This document shows, in pieces, positions 8,496 to 16,223 of a DNA stretch of 64,000 bases. Numbering within the stretch: position 1 is the first letter of the stretch; each line of letters opens with the position of its first letter. Origin of the DNA: Pseudomonadota bacterium (lineage in GTDB: Bacteria; Pseudomonadota; Alphaproteobacteria; Rhizobiales; Rhizobiaceae); the NCBI GenBank assembly GCA_023404095.1, contig JAEYDD010000041.1, positions 434,001 to 498,000 on the forward strand, written 5' to 3'. A program made the position numbers and the translations under genes. The notes beneath the pieces are model-generated. The model had not been told where the DNA came from, did no database searches, and saw only the letters and a program-made list of their open reading frames with translations.

Positions 8496-9300
8496 CCGCT
8501 CCACCTCCGCCCCGCTCGGCCTGAAGATCGCAGCCGGCGCCGGCCTTCTCTTCCTGCACCTGCCGATCCTCCTGATCTTCCTCTACGCCTTCACCACGGA
8601 AGAGAAGAGCTACCAGTTCCCGCCACCGGGCTACACGCTGCAGTGGTTGGGCGTCGCCTGGAACCGGCCCGACGTCTGGCAGGCTCTCGGGCTCTCCGTC
8701 CGCGTCGCTTCGATCGCGACCGGGATCGCGCTGGTGCTCGGCACACTGTGTGCTGCCGCCGTCAGCCAGACGCGCTTTTTCGGCCGGGAGACGATTTCGC
8801 TGCTGGTCATCCTGCCGATCGCCCTGCCCGGCATCATCACCGGCATTGCGCTTCGCTCCGCCTTCTCCTTTGCCGAGATCCCGTTCTCGTTCTGGACGAT
8901 CGTGCTCGGCCACGCCACCTTCTGCGTCGTGGTCGTCTACAACAATGCAGTCGCCCGCTTCCGCCGCGTCTCCGGCTCCCTGATCGAGGCGTCGATGGAC
9001 CTCGGCGCCGATGGTTTCCAGACCTTCCGCCACGTCATCCTGCCCAATATCGGCACGGCACTTCTCGCCGGCGGCATGCTGGCCTTCGCACTGTCCTTCG
9101 ACGAGGTGATCGTCACCACCTTCACCGCCGGCCAGCAGCAGACGCTGCCGATCTGGATGCTGGAGGAACTGGTGCGGCCGCGCCAGCGGCCGGTGACCAA
9201 CGTCGTCGCCATGCTCGTGGTGCTCGTCACCCTGCTGCCCATTCTCGCAGCCTACTACCTCACCCGCGAAGGCGACCAGGTCGCCGGCGGCGGCAAATAG
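8485..9300 (+). CDS. ydcV: YdcV-like ABC transporter permease
   Basis: A 271-residue permease of the PotC type. Its first transmembrane helix starts at about residue 10 (LKIAAGAGLLFLHLPILLIF), and the EAA loop is EASMDLGADGFQTFRHVILP. The ATG at 8485 lies inside the end of ydcU (11-base overlap). An earlier in-frame start at 8374 would only read ydcU sequence in the wrong frame. It is the fourth gene of the operon, and the dehydrogenase gene follows 30 bases later. Confidence 0.92.
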   Translation: MRSDRSTSAPLGLKIAAGAGLLFLHLPILLIFLYAFTTEEKSYQFPPPGYTLQWLGVAWNRPDVWQALGLSVRVASIATGIALVLGTLCAAAVSQTRFFGRETISLLVILPIALPGIITGIALRSAFSFAEIPFSFWTIVLGHATFCVVVVYNNAVARFRRVSGSLIEASMDLGADGFQTFRHVILPNIGTALLAGGMLAFALSFDEVIVTTFTAGQQQTLPIWMLEELVRPRQRPVTNVVAMLVVLVTLLPILAAYYLTREGDQVAGGGK

Positions 9301-9330
9301 AACAACGAATTGGACCAAGGGAGATTCCTG

Positions 9331-10758
9331 ATGGACACTGAGATGCTGATCGGCGCACGCTTCGAAGCCGGCACGGAGAGCGAGGAGCACATTCTCAACC
9401 CGAAGACGGGCGAGACGGTCGCCGACCTGCCCGAAGCTTCGCACGCCCAGATCGACGCAGCCGTCGATGCCGCCGAAAACGCCTTCCGCGGCTGGTCGAT
9501 GACGACGCCCGGCGAGCGCTCCGCCTACCTTCTGAAGATCGCCGACGCGATCGAACGCGATGCCGACGGCTTTGCCGCGCTTGAAGCGCTGAACTGCGGC
9601 AAGCCGATCAACGCCGTCCGCAACGACGAAATCCCGGCGATCGTCGACTGCTGGCGCTTCTTCGCCGGCGCGGTCCGATCGATGACGGCGACGGTCGCGG
9701 GCGAATACCTGCCCGGCCACACCTCGATGATCCGGCGCGACCCCATCGGCATCGTCGGCTCGATCGCGCCATGGAACTATCCGATGATGATGATGGCGTG
9801 GAAGCTGGCGCCGGCGATCGCAGGCGGCAATACCGTCGTCTTCAAGCCGTCGGAGCAGACGCCGCTGACGGCGCTGAAGATGGCGAAGCTTCTGGCCGAC
9901 ATCCTGCCTGAGGGCGTCGTCAACATCGTGCTTGGCCGCGGCGAGACCGTGGGCAACGCCCTGATCAACCACCCGAAGATCAATATGGTCTCGATCACCG
10001 GCGACGTCGCAACCGGCAAGAAGGTGCTGGCCGCAGCCTCGAAGACCGTCAAGCGCACCCATCTGGAGCTCGGCGGCAAGGCACCGGTCATCGTCTATGG
10101 CGACGCCGATCTCGAAGCGGTGGTAAACGGCATCCGCGCATTCGGCTATTACAATGCCGGCCAGGACTGCACCGCCGCCTGCCGGATCTACGCAGAGAAG
10201 GGCATCTACGACAAATTCGTCGCCGAGCTATCCGCTGCCGTTGCGACCATCCGCTACAACCAGGCCGACGATACCGAAAACGAAATCGGCCCGCTTATCT
10301 CCAAGCGCCAGCGCGATCGCGTCGCGAGTTTCGTCGAGCGCGCAGCCGACGTGAAGCACATCGAGATCACCACCGGTGGCGCGCCCGGCAGCGACAGGGG
10401 TTTCTTCTTCCAGCCGACTGTCGTCGCCGGCGCAACGCAGGAGGACGAGATCGTCCGCCGCGAGGTCTTCGGCCCGGTCGTCTCCGTCACCCGCTTCGAG
10501 GGTGAGGAGCAGGCGATCGGCTGGGCCAACGACAGCGACTACGGCCTCGCCTCGTCTGTCTGGACGAAGGACATCTCCAAGGCAATGCGCGCTGCCGCCC
10601 GCCTGCAGTACGGCTGCACCTGGATCAACACCCACTTCATGCTGTGCAACGAGATGCCGCATGGCGGCGTCAAGCAGTCCGGCTACGGCAAGGACATGTC
10701 CGTCTATGCACTGGAAGACTACACCGCGGTCCGTCACGTGATGATCAATCACGGCTGA
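9331..10758 (+). CDS. patD: Gamma-aminobutyraldehyde dehydrogenase (PatD/YdcW-like)
   Basis: A 475-residue NAD(P)-dependent aldehyde dehydrogenase. The general-base glutamate lies in ELGGKAP (E246) and the catalytic cysteine in NAGQDCTAACR (C280). The substrate-binding start, the GSIAPWNYP motif and the C-terminal GGVKQSGYGKDMS match the YdcW/PatD branch. By family it oxidises 4-aminobutyraldehyde, made from putrescine, to GABA. The ATG at 9331 has AAGGGAG seven bases upstream; a TTG at 9310 is less likely. As the last gene after ydcSTUV it links uptake to catabolism, the same order as in enterobacteria. No putrescine aminotransferase gene is adjacent. Confidence 0.9.
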   Translation: MDTEMLIGARFEAGTESEEHILNPKTGETVADLPEASHAQIDAAVDAAENAFRGWSMTTPGERSAYLLKIADAIERDADGFAALEALNCGKPINAVRNDEIPAIVDCWRFFAGAVRSMTATVAGEYLPGHTSMIRRDPIGIVGSIAPWNYPMMMMAWKLAPAIAGGNTVVFKPSEQTPLTALKMAKLLADILPEGVVNIVLGRGETVGNALINHPKINMVSITGDVATGKKVLAAASKTVKRTHLELGGKAPVIVYGDADLEAVVNGIRAFGYYNAGQDCTAACRIYAEKGIYDKFVAELSAAVATIRYNQADDTENEIGPLISKRQRDRVASFVERAADVKHIEITTGGAPGSDRGFFFQPTVVAGATQEDEIVRREVFGPVVSVTRFEGEEQAIGWANDSDYGLASSVWTKDISKAMRAAARLQYGCTWINTHFMLCNEMPHGGVKQSGYGKDMSVYALEDYTAVRHVMINHG

Positions 10759-10771
10759 GAACGCCGTCTTT

Positions 10772-10796
10772 ACCCGGCGAGCAAGGCTCGCCGGGT
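10772..10796 (+). terminator. Hairpin after patD
   Basis: A perfect 11-base stem ACCCGGCGAGC / GCTCGCCGGGT with an AAG loop lies 13 bases after the patD stop. There is no T-run after it, so it may be an RNA 3'-end stabiliser or a weak terminator of the ydc operon. Confidence 0.5.
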
Positions 10797-10872
10797 ACTC
10801 CATCAACCACCGCTCAGGGAACAAATTTCCGCCTCGCGCGTCTTTATCTCCGGTTCAAGAGAGGACAATGCA

Positions 10873-11046
10873 ATGCTGAAATGGGCCCTTATCTTTCTCG
10901 TGATTTCACTGGTCGCCGGCTTTCTCGGCTTTCGCGGTGTTTCCTCGGCAGCGGCAACCGTCGCGAAGGTGCTGTTTGCGATCGCGCTGATTCTGTTCCT
11001 GATTTTCGTCGTGCTGGCCTTCATGGCAGGCAGCGCCGCGCTTTAG
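10873..11046 (+). CDS. Small DUF1328-family membrane protein
   Basis: A 57-residue protein beginning MLKWALIFLVISLVAGFLGF and ending MAGSAAL. It has two hydrophobic segments (about residues 4-20 and 33-52) joined by a short GVSSAAATVAK loop. This matches the YtjA/DUF1328 family of 50-60-residue inner-membrane proteins in length and in the central G-F-x-G-V pattern. A GAGAGG ribosome binding site precedes the ATG by about eight bases. It stands alone, with a hairpin before it and an intrinsic terminator after it. No function is established for the family. Confidence 0.85.
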   Translation: MLKWALIFLVISLVAGFLGFRGVSSAAATVAKVLFAIALILFLIFVVLAFMAGSAAL

Positions 11047-11084
11047 CCTTTTCTCGCGCCTCCCCCTAAAGTTGAGAAAATAAG

Positions 11085-11112
11085 GACCGCCACCACTCTG
11101 GCGGTCTTTTTT
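11085..11112 (+). terminator. Rho-independent terminator
   Basis: The stem GACCGCCA / TGGCGGTC (11085-11092 and 11099-11106) with loop CCACTC is followed by six T's. It closes the DUF1328 gene and insulates the siderophore operon that follows. Confidence 0.9.
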
Positions 11113-11141
11113 GTTGCGCATCGGCAACATCGCCACAAACA

Positions 11142-11156
11142 TGACAGTTTCAGTCA
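11142..11156. promoter_or_regulatory. Iron-responsive (RirA-type) box 1
   Basis: TGACAGTTTCAGTCA fits TGA-N9-TCA, the iron-responsive operator described for RirA in rhizobia. It lies about 77 bases before the TonB receptor start. A second box follows 26 bases later, which makes chance less likely. Repression with iron is inferred. Confidence 0.75.
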
Positions 11157-11182
11157 TATAAACCTTGCGCATCGCCATAACA

Positions 11183-11197
11183 TGATCAGAACAGTCA
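11183..11197. promoter_or_regulatory. Iron-responsive (RirA-type) box 2
   Basis: TGATCAGAACAGTCA again fits TGA-N9-TCA exactly and lies 36 bases before the receptor start codon. It shares the inner AG...CAG-TCA end with box 1. Confidence 0.72.
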
Positions 11198-11232
11198 TCT
11201 TATCGACTTAGTAACATCATGAGATTTTGCCG

Positions 11233-13419
11233 ATGCCACTGATTTCCTCGCCGATGCGCCGCACGCTTGTCCTTGCGCTTGCCGGAACCTCCCTCCTGAC
11301 CCTGTCCCTTTCGGCGCGTGCGCAGGATCAGGCTGCCGCGGCATCGACCGAGGGCACCACCACGCTGGAGGAGATCGTTATCGACGGCGGCAGCGGCGGC
11401 GTGATCACGGCGGATGGCTACGTCGGCAAGAGCAGCGCGACCGGCGCGAAGGTCGATACGCCCTTCCTCCAGACCCCACAGTCGGTGTCGTCGGTGACCA
11501 AGGCCCAGTTGGAGGACCGCAACCCGCAGAACCTCATCGACACGGTCGCCTACACCCCGGGTGTACGCGTCAATGCCTACGGCTTCGATCCGCGCTTTGA
11601 TTCCTTTTCCGTCCGCGGCTTCGATGTCCTCTACACGGGCGTCTTCCGCGACAACCTGCGCCAGCCCGGCGCCAGTTCCTCGGTCTTCAAGACCGAGCCA
11701 TACGGCCTTGAGGGTGTCTCGATCCTGCGCGGCCCCTCGTCAGCCCTCTACGGCGCGACCGGTGCCGGCGGCCTTTTCAATCTTGTCACCAAGCGTCCGA
11801 CGGAAGAAACGCTGCGCGAGGTACAGCTTCAGTACGGCAGCCACGATCGTTTCCAGGGCCAGTTCGACTTTTCGGGTGCCGTGAACGACACCGATCCGTT
11901 CTACTATCGCCTCACCGGGCTGGCGCGCAATTCCGATACGGAACAGGTCGGCGTCCCCGACGACCGGATCTATATCGCCCCGGCCTTTACGTGGCAGCCC
12001 GACGACGACACCCGCCTGACGGTTCTGGGCGAATACTCGCGCACCAAGACCGGCGGCACGGCGGCCTACTACTACGACTCCGCTGCCGGCAAGGTGACGG
12101 ACTTCTTCTCCGGCAACCCCGCCTTCAATGACTCCGTCCAGAACCAGGGCCGCATAGGCTACGAATTCGAGCATCGCTTCAACGAGACCTTCACCTTCCG
12201 CCAGAATGTGCGCGCCTCGACGCTGAACATCGATGCCGACTGGGCCTTCGCCTATGCCCCGAACGCAATCGATCCGACGCTGATCGATCGCAGCGCCGGC
12301 ACCTTCGACGAACGCCTGTCGGCCATCGTCATCGACAACCAGCTCGTCTCCGAGTTCGAGACCGGCGCCTTCAGCCATACGCTGCTGACCGGGGTCGACC
12401 TGATGAAGCTGCGCTACCGGTCGCTGGGCGGCTACGGCGTCTCGCCGCCGCTCGACACCAACGATCCGGACCGCGGCGACCCCGTCGATCCGATCCCGTT
12501 CAGCGAGCGCGTCGATCAAGACCAGTGGCAGGTCGGCACCTATGTTCAGGACCAGATCCGCTACAACGCCTGGACGCTGACGCTCGGCGGGCGCTATGAT
12601 TGGGTTTCGACCGACACGGACTCGACCGATCTTCTGGGCGGGACCGTCACCACGCTCGACCAGAGCGACCGTGCCTTCTCCAAGCGCGTGGGCCTGACCT
12701 ACGAATTCGACTTCGGCCTGGCACCCTACGCCAGCTATTCGACCGCCTTTGCGCCGAACGCAGGCTTCAACCAGGAAACCGACGCGCCGTTCAAGCCGAC
12801 GGAAAGCGAACAGGAAGAGATCGGCGTCAAGTATCTGCTGCCCAACAGCAACACCATGCTTTCAGCAGCCCTGTTCAACATCGACCAGGAAAACGGCCTC
12901 TACTACACGGTCGTCGACCTGCCGACGGGCCCCGCCAACGTCCAGGTCCAGCGCGGCAAGCTTCGCTCTCGCGGACTCGAACTGGAGGCCAACACCAGCC
13001 TGGACAACGGCCTGTCGCTGACCGCCTCCTACACCTACACGGCAATGAAGATCCTTGAAGGCCCCGAAGCGACGATCGACAACGACGTCTCCTCCGTTCC
13101 GCGCCACCAGGCAGCCCTGTGGGCCTTCTACACCATGCCGGAAGACACCGCACTCGACGGGCTCGGCGTCGGTGGCGGCGCCCGCTTCATCGGCTCCAGC
13201 TACGGAAACGACGAGAACACGATGGAGAATGGCTCCCGCGTCCTGTTCGACGCCGCCCTGCGCTATGACTTCGGCGCCCTCGACAAGAAGATGGAAGGCC
13301 TGGCCCTGCAGGTCAACGCCACCAATATCTTCGACCGCCGCGATCCGGTCTGCTCGGCCGGCTTCTGCTACAAGGACCAGGGCCGCACGGTCATCGGCTC
13401 GCTCAAGTACACGTGGTGA
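11233..13419 (+). CDS. TonB-dependent siderophore receptor
   Basis: A 728-residue outer-membrane receptor. The signal peptide (MRRTLVLALAGTSLLTLSLS) ends near SARAQ. The TonB box region is EEIVIDGG, and the plug domain (about residues 65-170) has TPQSVSSVTKAQL, SVRGFD and SILRGPSSALYG. A 22-strand-type barrel follows, and the protein ends in the aromatic W of LKYTW, as outer-membrane proteins do. The plug signature GVFRDNLRQPG resembles hydroxamate receptors of the FhuA/FoxA group. With an FhuF-like reductase and a binding protein next to it, a ferric hydroxamate substrate is likely but inferred. No obvious Shine-Dalgarno fixes the start: ATG 11233 is used, ATG 11254 is possible. Two RirA-type boxes precede it. 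Confidence 0.93.
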   Translation: MPLISSPMRRTLVLALAGTSLLTLSLSARAQDQAAAASTEGTTTLEEIVIDGGSGGVITADGYVGKSSATGAKVDTPFLQTPQSVSSVTKAQLEDRNPQNLIDTVAYTPGVRVNAYGFDPRFDSFSVRGFDVLYTGVFRDNLRQPGASSSVFKTEPYGLEGVSILRGPSSALYGATGAGGLFNLVTKRPTEETLREVQLQYGSHDRFQGQFDFSGAVNDTDPFYYRLTGLARNSDTEQVGVPDDRIYIAPAFTWQPDDDTRLTVLGEYSRTKTGGTAAYYYDSAAGKVTDFFSGNPAFNDSVQNQGRIGYEFEHRFNETFTFRQNVRASTLNIDADWAFAYAPNAIDPTLIDRSAGTFDERLSAIVIDNQLVSEFETGAFSHTLLTGVDLMKLRYRSLGGYGVSPPLDTNDPDRGDPVDPIPFSERVDQDQWQVGTYVQDQIRYNAWTLTLGGRYDWVSTDTDSTDLLGGTVTTLDQSDRAFSKRVGLTYEFDFGLAPYASYSTAFAPNAGFNQETDAPFKPTESEQEEIGVKYLLPNSNTMLSAALFNIDQENGLYYTVVDLPTGPANVQVQRGKLRSRGLELEANTSLDNGLSLTASYTYTAMKILEGPEATIDNDVSSVPRHQAALWAFYTMPEDTALDGLGVGGGARFIGSSYGNDENTMENGSRVLFDAALRYDFGALDKKMEGLALQVNATNIFDRRDPVCSAGFCYKDQGRTVIGSLKYTW

Positions 13420-13423
13420 TCCG

Positions 13424-14179
13424 TTGAACGCTGTCCCTCCCAGGACTGACGAGACCGTCTTCGGGCCGCAAGGCCTGAGGGCGGTCTTTGCCGGTGAGCA
13501 TGCGTGGTGCGGCGAGAAGATGATGCTGTCTTCAGAGCTGGCAGACGGCATCCCCGTCCGCCAGTTCTTCGAGGGCGGCGCATTCGCCGGCGGGCTCGAG
13601 ACCTATTCGAAGACGCACGGTGTGGACCGTCGAGCCGCCGCATCGTTCTGGTCGCTCTATTACTTTTCGGCGCTGTCGATCCCGTACATCGTTGCCCGCC
13701 GCGCCGAACTTGCGCTTCCGATCGGCATCGACGAGATGACGATCGCGATTGGGGACGACGGCCTGCCCAGGGCGTTTGGCCTGCCGCGTGTCGGCGACTG
13801 GTGCGAGGTCGGCGCGCCGACGGAGATCGCCATGCCTCTGGTGACGGGCCATCTGGGCGAAGTCATCGCCCGTTTGAAGCAGCACGCCGGCATCGCGCCC
13901 AAGCTTGGCTGGAACAATGCGGCCGTCTACATCGACTACGCGCTGAACAGCACCTCCACCGATCCCGCCGTCGGCCCGGATCCCTGGCCCGCTCGTGCGT
14001 TGTTCGAAGACGCCTGCCTGCCGGATGGATCGCCCAACCCCTTCAAAGGTTGCCTGCGCCACGAGATGGACGGCGAGCAGATCCATTGCCGCCGCAAGGT
14101 ATGCTGTCTGCGCTACATGCTGCCCGGTATTCCAAGCTGCGGCGAACTGTGTGCCCTGCCTGCCCAAAGGAAGCATTGA
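13424..14179 (+). CDS. fhuF: FhuF-like siderophore-iron reductase
   Basis: A 251-residue protein with the FhuF family's C-terminal cysteine cluster: CCLRYMLPGIPSCGELC near the end supplies the CC-x10-C-x2-C pattern that binds a [2Fe-2S] cluster. By family it reduces Fe(III) in hydroxamate siderophores in the cytoplasm so iron is released. The frame is open far back into the receptor gene; the first plausible start after the receptor stop is TTG at 13424, four bases after it. An ATG at about 13519 would leave a shorter protein. It lies between the receptor and the binding-protein gene in an evident iron operon. Confidence 0.85.
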   Translation: MNAVPPRTDETVFGPQGLRAVFAGEHAWCGEKMMLSSELADGIPVRQFFEGGAFAGGLETYSKTHGVDRRAAASFWSLYYFSALSIPYIVARRAELALPIGIDEMTIAIGDDGLPRAFGLPRVGDWCEVGAPTEIAMPLVTGHLGEVIARLKQHAGIAPKLGWNNAAVYIDYALNSTSTDPAVGPDPWPARALFEDACLPDGSPNPFKGCLRHEMDGEQIHCRRKVCCLRYMLPGIPSCGELCALPAQRKH

Positions 14180-14180
14180 C

Positions 14181-15284
14181 GTGCTGCGAACTGCCACCCT
14201 CTTCCTCTTCCTCGTGCTGCTGCCGGTGCATGCCTGCCTGGCGGACGAGCGCTGGCCGCTGACGCTGACCGACGCGCTGGGACGCGAGGTGACGATCCCC
14301 GAGAAGCCGAAGGCGGTTCTGCTCGGCAGCGGTTTCAACCTGATCGCGCTTTCCCTTATCCACCCCGATCCCGTCAGCCTGCTTGCCGGTTGGGCCGGCG
14401 ACATGAAAGGCGACAACCCCGCCATCTACGAGAGCTTCCGCAGGAAGTTCCCGCGGATCGACGATGTGCCGCTGATTGGCGACGGCACCGGCAATTTTTC
14501 CTTCGAGGCCATACTCTCGCTGAACGCAGATCTGGCGATCCTCGCCAACTGGCAGGCCGACACCGAACTGGGCAAGCAGGCGATCCAGTATCTCGAACAG
14601 ATCGACGTCCCCGTCGTCGTCGTCGATTTCAACAGCGATGCATTGAAGAACACCCCCGACAACATGCGTCTCCTCGGGCGGATATTCGAGCGCGACGAGC
14701 AGGCGCAAGCCTTTGCCCGCTTCTACGAGGACAGGGTGAAGCTGATCCGCGACCGTGTCGCCGCCCATCCCGAACCCGGCCCGACCGTCTTGATGGATGC
14801 CTTCCCCAACGACCAGACCTGCTGCTATGCCTATGGTACCGGAGGCCTGGGGGAGTTCATCGGCATTACCGGCAGCAGGAACATCGCAGCCGACCTCCCC
14901 CGCCAGGGCGGCATGGTCAGCATCGAATACATCATCGCTGCCAATCCCGAGGCCTATATCGCTACCGCCTCGCCGGGCGGCACCTACAGCGCCTTCTCCG
15001 TGGGTCCGGGCGTTCATCCAGACGAAGCGCGGCAGACGCTGAAGAGGGCGACCGAACGGCCGGTGCTGGCCGACCTTTCGGCAATCCGCAACGGCCGCGT
15101 CTACGGGCTCTGGAACTTCTTCAACGCCGTCCCCTTGAACATCCTCGCCGCCGAGGCCTTCGCCCACTGGCTGCGCCCCGATCTCTTTGCCGACATCGAT
15201 CCGCAAAAGAGCCTCGAAGAGATCAACGCCCGCTTTGCCGCCGTGCCCTTTGAGGGCGCCTACTGGATCAGCCTGAAGGAGTGA
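14181..15284 (+). CDS. Iron-siderophore ABC transporter substrate-binding protein
   Basis: A 367-residue type III (FecB/FhuD-like, PF01497) binding protein. The signal peptide is RTATLFLFLVLLPVHACLA, followed by LTLTDALGREVTIPEKPK, the usual start of the family. The GTG at 14181 has AAAGGAAG seven bases upstream and begins one base after the fhuF stop region. It is the third gene of the RirA-box operon. No permease or ATPase for it is in the window, so it must share components encoded elsewhere. The cysteine in HACLA could be read as a lipobox, but its context is poor. Confidence 0.88.
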   Translation: MLRTATLFLFLVLLPVHACLADERWPLTLTDALGREVTIPEKPKAVLLGSGFNLIALSLIHPDPVSLLAGWAGDMKGDNPAIYESFRRKFPRIDDVPLIGDGTGNFSFEAILSLNADLAILANWQADTELGKQAIQYLEQIDVPVVVVDFNSDALKNTPDNMRLLGRIFERDEQAQAFARFYEDRVKLIRDRVAAHPEPGPTVLMDAFPNDQTCCYAYGTGGLGEFIGITGSRNIAADLPRQGGMVSIEYIIAANPEAYIATASPGGTYSAFSVGPGVHPDEARQTLKRATERPVLADLSAIRNGRVYGLWNFFNAVPLNILAAEAFAHWLRPDLFADIDPQKSLEEINARFAAVPFEGAYWISLKE

Positions 15285-15668
15285 GGGCGTGGGCGACGGG
15301 TCGCCCGGGCACACGTGGCATCGTCACTGCACTCCGCGAGAGCGAAACCATTGCCGCATCTGCGACCTCGTCCCCTCTCCCCGCCCGCGGGGAGAGCTAG
15401 GGTGAGGGGCAACCGCCCTGCCTGGCAGCACATCCTTCCGAGAGCCGACGGTCTCCTCAACCCCCGCCGTCTGCCTCCGCGAAGCAATCTCGTCGGAATG
15501 CATCGAAACCCGAACACAGCCCCATCACGAATGCGAGAGCCCATCCCCGAAAGCCCCGCTTCGCCTGCGATTTCCGCTCCGCCGACCCTTGCCATCCCCA
15601 ATTGCGTGGTTGCAACGGTCTTTTGGCTTTGGTCGCAGCAGGCTATATGAAGGGTCGGGAGGATCTTG
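15285..15668. other. Gene-free stretch with a hairpin repeat
   Basis: About 380 bases without a supported gene. The only structure is the hairpin repeat at 15370-15411. The last bases hold GGGAGG, the ribosome binding site of the next gene. Confidence 0.6.
15370..15411. repeat. Dispersed hairpin repeat, short copy
   Basis: The stem CTCTCCCCGC / GCGGGGAGAG (15375-15384 and 15387-15396, loop CC) is followed by TAGGGTGAGGGGC. The same module CTCTCCCCGC-CT-GCGGGGAGAG plus an AGGGT tail recurs at 52864-52900 and 62670-62707. Confidence 0.8.
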
Positions 15669-16190
15669 ATGATCTGGGCATTCGCAGTCGTCGCCGTCGC
15701 CGTTCTCTATCTTGCCTTGCGCTTCAAGCGTTTCCAGAGCTGGGTCGAGCCTGTCCTCACCATCACGGTCGCGATCGGGCTGGCGAGTGCAGCGCTTATA
15801 TGGCTGACGGACAGCCGCAGCGTCACGCCCGAACCGGTCGTCCCGCGCAATGCGGTCGCGCCTGAGGATATCACGCTCTCCGATATGAAATTCGCCGTCG
15901 GCCAGCCGGTCACGAGCTATCGCGTCACCGGCGTGATCACCAACAACAGTAGCGCCACGCTCCAGTCGCTGCGCCTGAGCATTACCCTTGAGAATTGCCC
16001 CGCCGGCGTCTGCTCGCCGGTCGGCACGGACGCCGGACTGGTCGTGGCACGCGTGCTGCCGGGTGAAAGCCAGCCCTTCACCACCTTTGCCGTCTTCACT
16101 GGCAGCGACCTGTTGCATATCACCGACCCGAAGTGGAGATGGACCGTCAGCGACGTGCGCGCCTTGCCGCGTTCGATCCCAGCCCCATAA
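15669..16190 (+). CDS. Hypothetical membrane-anchored protein with an FxLYD-like domain
   Basis: A 173-residue protein with two N-terminal hydrophobic segments (about residues 1-16 and 29-47). The soluble part of about 110 residues reads YRVTGVITNNSSATLQSLRL and later VLPGESQPFTTFAVF. That is the pattern of a small beta-sandwich such as FxLYD/DUF3426-like domains, which carry comparative statements about post-modified interactions at the membrane surface. The ATG at 15669 follows GGGAGG by about seven bases. It is convergent with the MttB-like gene 33 bases downstream. The function is unknown. Confidence 0.7.
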   Translation: MIWAFAVVAVAVLYLALRFKRFQSWVEPVLTITVAIGLASAALIWLTDSRSVTPEPVVPRNAVAPEDITLSDMKFAVGQPVTSYRVTGVITNNSSATLQSLRLSITLENCPAGVCSPVGTDAGLVVARVLPGESQPFTTFAVFTGSDLLHITDPKWRWTVSDVRALPRSIPAP

Positions 16191-16223
16191 GGCGCAACCG
16201 CCGTCGCGGCCGACCTGTCGTGC

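Noticed and set aside
8440..10062. A 540-codon minus-strand open frame
   Set aside because: It covers ydcV and patD in antisense with low-complexity Asp/Gly/Arg-rich translation, a shadow of GC-rich coding DNA.
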